Positions 60,930 through 64,000 of a DNA stretch of 64,000 nt are shown piece after piece. Source of the stretch: Martinezella tropici (GTDB lineage: Bacteria; Pseudomonadota; Alphaproteobacteria; Rhizobiales; Rhizobiaceae); assembly GCF_008370325.1 (NCBI RefSeq), contig NZ_VNIP01000008.1, positions 310,001 to 374,000 on the forward strand, given 5' to 3'. The first letter of the stretch is position 1; each line of letters starts with the position of its first letter. The notes under the pieces were generated by a model. It did no database searches. It was not told the origin of the DNA and worked only from the letters and a program-made list of their open reading frames with translations. Position numbers and translations under genes: made by a program.

Positions 60930-61868
60930 ATGTCCTATCTTGATAATGTGCGTGTCTTCGTTCGCGTGGTCGAACTCGGTACCCTTTCAGCGGCAGGGCG
61001 CGACCAGCGCGTTACGCCTGCGGTCGCGAGCAATCGCATCAAGGAACTCGAGCGTCATCTCGGCGTGCGCCTGTTCAACCGCACGACGCGCAAACTGTCG
61101 CCGACCGAGCATGGCCGCGTCTTCTATGAAAAGGCCGTAAAGATCATCGAGGCTGTCAATGAGGCCGAGGCGGCAATCGCCGATCTCTCGCGCAATCCGA
61201 AGGGGTCGTTGAGGATCACCGCGCCGCTCGGCATCGGCCGGCGGCTGATCGCCTCAGGCATTCCGGAATTCCACGATAAGTACCCGGATATCGAGGTGCG
61301 CGTGCGCCTGTCGGACCATAATGTCGATATCCTGGCCGAAGGCGTCGACGTCGCCTTCAAGCTTGGCGTGCTGGAGGATTCGAACCTGCGCATGCGCGGC
61401 ATCCTCAATTGCGAACGGGTGCTATGCGCGTCGCCGGCCTATCTCGCGCAGCGCGGCGTGCCGCCGACCGCCGATTCTCTGATTGCCGACAAGCATGACT
61501 GTCTTCTCCTGCGCTATCCCGGCTCGAAGGAGTATTATTGGACACTGGTGACAGCGGAAGGTCCCCGTAAATTCGAAATCGCTGGTCCTTATGATAGCGA
61601 CGATGGCGACGTGCTTACCCAATGGGCGCTGGAAGACCGCGGCATCATCAACAAGCCGCTGTTCGAGGTGAAGGCCTATCTGAAGGAAGGTCGACTCGTC
61701 GAGATCCTGAAGGAGAGCCCTCCGGCTCCGGTTCAGCTCGCCGCCATCTACCCGCATAAGCGCTTTCAGGATCCGAAGGTGCGCCTGATGATCGATTTCA
61801 TGGCGGAGCGCTGTCAGCGGCTCATTGGCAAGCTGCTCGAGGACGAGCCGGCGGCTGCGGCCTCCTGA
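60930..61868 (+). CDS. LysR-family regulator
   Basis: 312 residues. N-terminal winged helix (FVRVVELGTLSAAGRDQRVT, VASNRIKELERHLGVRLFNR) and substrate-binding domain (KGSLRITAPLGIGRRLIASG; DVAFKLGVLEDSNLRMRGIL). It is of the type that often controls adjacent oxidoreductase genes. Divergent from puuD-guaD, with a palindrome between, so control of purine breakdown is likely (inference). Confidence 0.9.
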   Translation: MSYLDNVRVFVRVVELGTLSAAGRDQRVTPAVASNRIKELERHLGVRLFNRTTRKLSPTEHGRVFYEKAVKIIEAVNEAEAAIADLSRNPKGSLRITAPLGIGRRLIASGIPEFHDKYPDIEVRVRLSDHNVDILAEGVDVAFKLGVLEDSNLRMRGILNCERVLCASPAYLAQRGVPPTADSLIADKHDCLLLRYPGSKEYYWTLVTAEGPRKFEIAGPYDSDDGDVLTQWALEDRGIINKPLFEVKAYLKEGRLVEILKESPPAPVQLAAIYPHKRFQDPKVRLMIDFMAERCQRLIGKLLEDEPAAAAS

Positions 61869-61917
61869 TCCGAAGGCGACAGATTGATCTCCGCTTGAAT
61901 CAAACCAGCGAAATCAT

Positions 61918-61939
61918 ATATGACTACCAGTAGTCATAT
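61918..61939. promoter_or_regulatory. Operator of the toxin-antitoxin unit
   Basis: ATATGACTAC (61918-61927), two bases, GTAGTCATAT (61930-61939): 10-bp perfect inverted repeat, 11 bases before the antitoxin ATG and touching its ribosome site. Phd/YefM antitoxins bind such dyads to repress their own unit. Confidence 0.7.
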
Positions 61940-61950
61940 GGAGAAAGGCC

Positions 61951-62202
61951 ATGAAGGAAATCCAGTTCAAGGATGCAAAGGCGACGCTTTCCGCTGTGGT
62001 CGATCAAGCCGTGGCCGGTGAGCCGATCGTTATTACCCGCCATGGCCGAAAGGAAGCAGTGCTGGTTTCCTTCGAAGAATGGCAGCGGGTTTCCAAGGTG
62101 CCTGATTTCGCCGATCTGCTTTTGGCCTTTCCCGGCGAGCCGGCAGATATTCCCGAGCGATCGCGAAAGCCCGCCCGCGCATTGCGTGAAAACGGCTTCT
62201 GA
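61951..62202 (+). CDS. Phd/YefM-family antitoxin
   Basis: 83 residues. The N-terminal DNA-binding fold reads IQFKDAKATLSAVVDQAVAG, then EPIVITRHGRKEAVLVSFEE; the C-terminal part (KVPDFADLLLAFPGEPADIP) should wrap the toxin. It lies two bases before the PIN toxin gene and behind a 10-bp inverted repeat that it probably binds. GGAGAAAGG precedes the ATG. Confidence 0.9.
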   Translation: MKEIQFKDAKATLSAVVDQAVAGEPIVITRHGRKEAVLVSFEEWQRVSKVPDFADLLLAFPGEPADIPERSRKPARALRENGF

Positions 62203-62204
62203 TC

Positions 62205-62645
62205 TTGTATCTGCTGGACACCAATATCGTGTCGGCCAATGCGCCGAACAAGCGCAACGTAGGCGCTGACGCATTTGCGAGCTGGATGCGTGCCAATAGC
62301 GACCGGCTTTATCTTTCGGCAATCACCATCGCCGAGATCGAAGCCGGCATCGCTAGAGCGGTCAGAATCGGGGCGACGACGAAAGCGGAGCACCTGCGCC
62401 GCTGGCTCGCAGCGGTCGAACATTTCTATGCCGGCCGCATCTTGCCGTTCGGAGTTGAGGAAGCGAGACATGCTGGCCTGATGCTTGACCGGGCGCGTGC
62501 TCACGACCCCGGCTTCGAGGACATCGCCATTGCCGCAACTGCTGCTGCGCACGGCCTTACGGTTTTGACGGCCAATGAGCGCCATTTCGAACCGCTTGGC
62601 GCGCCGTTCGCGAATCCCTTGAAGCAGTTACCCATTATCCAATGA
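62205..62645 (+). CDS. VapC/FitB-like PIN-domain toxin
   Basis: 146 residues. PIN-domain ribonuclease with its acidic residues in place: Asp in MYLLDTNIVSANAP, Glu in TIAEIEAGIARA, Asp in DPGFEDIAIAATAAAHGLTV. VapC toxins cleave tRNA or rRNA when free of antitoxin. The start is a TTG at 62205, two bases after the antitoxin stop. The pair lies between lysR and xdhC, splitting the purine cluster, which suggests insertion. Confidence 0.9.
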   Translation: MYLLDTNIVSANAPNKRNVGADAFASWMRANSDRLYLSAITIAEIEAGIARAVRIGATTKAEHLRRWLAAVEHFYAGRILPFGVEEARHAGLMLDRARAHDPGFEDIAIAATAAAHGLTVLTANERHFEPLGAPFANPLKQLPIIQ

Positions 62646-62747
62646 TGGGCAATGCCTGGATTAGTTGCCCTCGACCAGCCCAAATTTGGGGAGCCACGTG
62701 GGTCTACGATACCGCACGCAAAGATATTGAGGTCATTTCGGAAATTT

Positions 62748-63596
62748 CTAGCGGCTGACGCTGCCCGCAAGCCTTGCGTGATCGGCGGCCCAGGTCAGCG
62801 CTGCCGTCATGATCTCGGCAGCGGCCAGCGTCGCGATGACCGTGGGACGCTTGTCCTTCACCGCCGTACCGCCGATCGGGCAGATGAGGCGATCGAAAAG
62901 TTCCGCCTGGCCGGTTTCGCGCGACAGCCAGTTGCGGAAGGTGGCGCGTTTCGTCTTCGAGCCGATCATGCCGACATAGGCGGCATCGTTACGTTTGAGC
63001 GCCTCGGCGGCAATCAGGAAATCGAGCGCGTGATCATGGGTGAGGATGACGAAGCTGCTGCCTGCAGGTGCGTCGCGCACCACGGCTTCCGGCATGGCCG
63101 TGAGACAAGTCTCAATGCGCGGCACGTTGGAGGCGGTCAGTTCATCTTCCCGCGTATCGACAAGCACGACACGCAGCGGCGCGAGTGAAAGTGCCGCGGC
63201 GAGGGCATCACCGACATGGCCGGCTCCGAAAACATAGACATGCGGACGCGCGGCCATTTCCCGGTCGCTGCGGGCGATAAGGTCGTTTGCAAGTTCAGGA
63301 TTGAGCGCGGTGAAGGCAAGTCCAACCCGGCCGCCGCAGCATTGGCCGATCTCCGGGCCGAGCGGCACGTTTATCGGCTCGGCGGTAAGGCCGGAGCGCA
63401 AGGCTCGGCGCGCCTGGTCGATCGCCATATATTCGAGGGTCCCGCCGCCGATCGTCGCGAAGATCGCCCGTTCCGACACGAGCATCCAGGCATCGGTATC
63501 GCGCGGTGCCGAGCCCGCGACGCCAGTCACCTCGACCAGGATCGACGCCGATTCACGGCGCAGAAAATCCCGGATATCTTCGTAGGCGACGGACAT
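62748..63596 (-). CDS. xdhC: Xanthine dehydrogenase accessory protein XdhC
   Basis: 282 residues. It binds the molybdenum cofactor, helps add the terminal sulfur and inserts it into XdhB. Signatures: ILVEVTGVAGSAPRDTDAWM, FATIGGGTLEYMAIDQARRA, LGPEIGQCCGGRVGLAF, and the Rossmann part VYVFGAGHVGDALAAALSLA. It lies 4 bases after xdhB on the same strand. Without it xanthine dehydrogenase would be inactive. Confidence 0.93.
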   Translation of the reverse strand: MSVAYEDIRDFLRRESASILVEVTGVAGSAPRDTDAWMLVSERAIFATIGGGTLEYMAIDQARRALRSGLTAEPINVPLGPEIGQCCGGRVGLAFTALNPELANDLIARSDREMAARPHVYVFGAGHVGDALAAALSLAPLRVVLVDTREDELTASNVPRIETCLTAMPEAVVRDAPAGSSFVILTHDHALDFLIAAEALKRNDAAYVGMIGSKTKRATFRNWLSRETGQAELFDRLICPIGGTAVKDKRPTVIATLAAAEIMTAALTWAADHARLAGSVSR

Positions 63597-63600
63597 TACC

Positions 63601-64000
63601 TCACTCCTTTTGCGCGGCCTTCAGACGCTCGATCGCCATCAGCACCCGCTCGGGCGTTGCCGGCGCATCGAGGCGCGGGCAGATCCTGTGGTCGGCCACA
63701 CTCGCCACCGCGTCCGAAAGAGCATGCAACACCGACAGGCCGAGCGGCAGCGGCGGCTCGCCCACTGCCTTCGCCCGATGGATCGTCGGTTCATAGGCCT
63801 CCGACCAGTCGGTCAGTGCTACATTGAAAATCTTCGGGCGGTCGGATGCAAGCGGGATCTTATAGGTGGAGGGCGCATGGGTGCGTAGTCGGCCCTTGCC
63901 ATCCCACCAGAGCTCCTCCGTCGTCAGCCAGCCCATGCCCTGGATGAAGCCACCCTCGACCTGGCCGATATCGATCGCCTTGTTCAGCGAGCGGCCGGTA
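63601..64000 (-). CDS. xdhB: Xanthine dehydrogenase molybdopterin subunit XdhB, C-terminal part
   Basis: The last 132 codons or so of XdhB; the 5' part lies beyond the right edge. Visible family sequence: NKAIDIGQVEGGFIQGMGWL, TEELWWDGKGRLRTHAPSTY, KIPLASDRPKIFNVAL, and KAVGEPPLPLGLSVLHALSD, the region of the conserved active-site Glu (GEPP). It oxidises hypoxanthine/xanthine to urate, the substrate of PuuD in this window. Confidence 0.92.
   Translation of the reverse strand, partial: TGRSLNKAIDIGQVEGGFIQGMGWLTTEELWWDGKGRLRTHAPSTYKIPLASDRPKIFNVALTDWSEAYEPTIHRAKAVGEPPLPLGLSVLHALSDAVASVADHRICPRLDAPATPERVLMAIERLKAAQKE

Noticed and set aside
1..64000. tRNA, rRNA, CRISPR arrays, intact insertion sequences, replication origin
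   Set aside because: Read through for these and none was recognised; the only mobile trace is the IS3 orfA remnant. Small RNAs cannot be excluded by eye.

Overview
The window looks like a 64-kb piece of an alphaproteobacterial genome of the Rhizobiaceae (Rhizobium/Agrobacterium type). The signs are high-GC coding DNA, a RIME-like intergenic mosaic repeat, a PuuD/XdhC purine route, many small rhizobial stress proteins, two Ku proteins with LigD, and EcfG-type promoters. No rRNA, tRNA, CRISPR array or intact insertion sequence was seen. The gene content is accessory and adaptive, so a chromid, megaplasmid or flexible chromosomal region is likely (inference).

Layout. 0-5 kb: a LysR regulator divergent from an MFS exporter and an aldo/keto reductase, then an SDR oxidoreductase coupled to an ECF sigma factor with a C-terminal SnoaL-like domain. 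5.5-11.4 kb: a large GH94-type phosphorylase and a GH2 beta-mannosidase, preceded by a GntR remnant. 12-14.6 kb: a PAS-GGDEF-EAL protein and a VOC protein. 14.7-20.6 kb: an ABC importer, kynureninase and a kynurenine-formamidase-like hydrolase in one transcription direction, divergent from a GntR/FCD regulator; a RIME-like element lies inside the unit. 20.8-22.1 kb: an aldo/keto reductase and an IS3 orfA remnant.

22.1-29 kb holds an unusual type I secretion locus: an ABC exporter with a degenerate signature motif, its HlyD adaptor, two related Gly-rich repeat proteins on opposite strands that are the probable cargo, and a LuxR-type regulator. A small gene broken by a 19-bp tandem duplication follows, then an AdeRS-like two-component pair.

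31.4-54.8 kb is the most striking part, a general-stress island. At least fourteen sites match GGAAC-N17-GTT exactly, the alphaproteobacterial EcfG/RpoE2 promoter, and nearly all sit just upstream of a start codon. They front mgtC, a BON protein, small membrane proteins, a DUF2934 protein, a YbhB protein, an orphan nuoB, an EcfG-like sigma factor (probable autoregulation), DUF982 plus an RMF-like protein, a GSP17M-like protein, a UdgX-like uracil-DNA glycosylase, ku-1 and ku-2-ligD. Near-matches front phosphoketolase-acetate kinase and a DUF892 protein. Several small genes in the island are decayed. The island links energy rerouting (phosphoketolase/acetate kinase, lone NuoB), ribosome hibernation, membrane stress and DNA repair under one sigma factor.

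55-64 kb: a membrane protein of unknown role, an MFS exporter, and a purine-catabolic cluster (guanine deaminase, PuuD urate hydroxylase, XdhC, partial XdhB) interrupted by a LysR gene and a Phd/VapC toxin-antitoxin pair with a clear palindromic operator. xdhB runs off the right edge.
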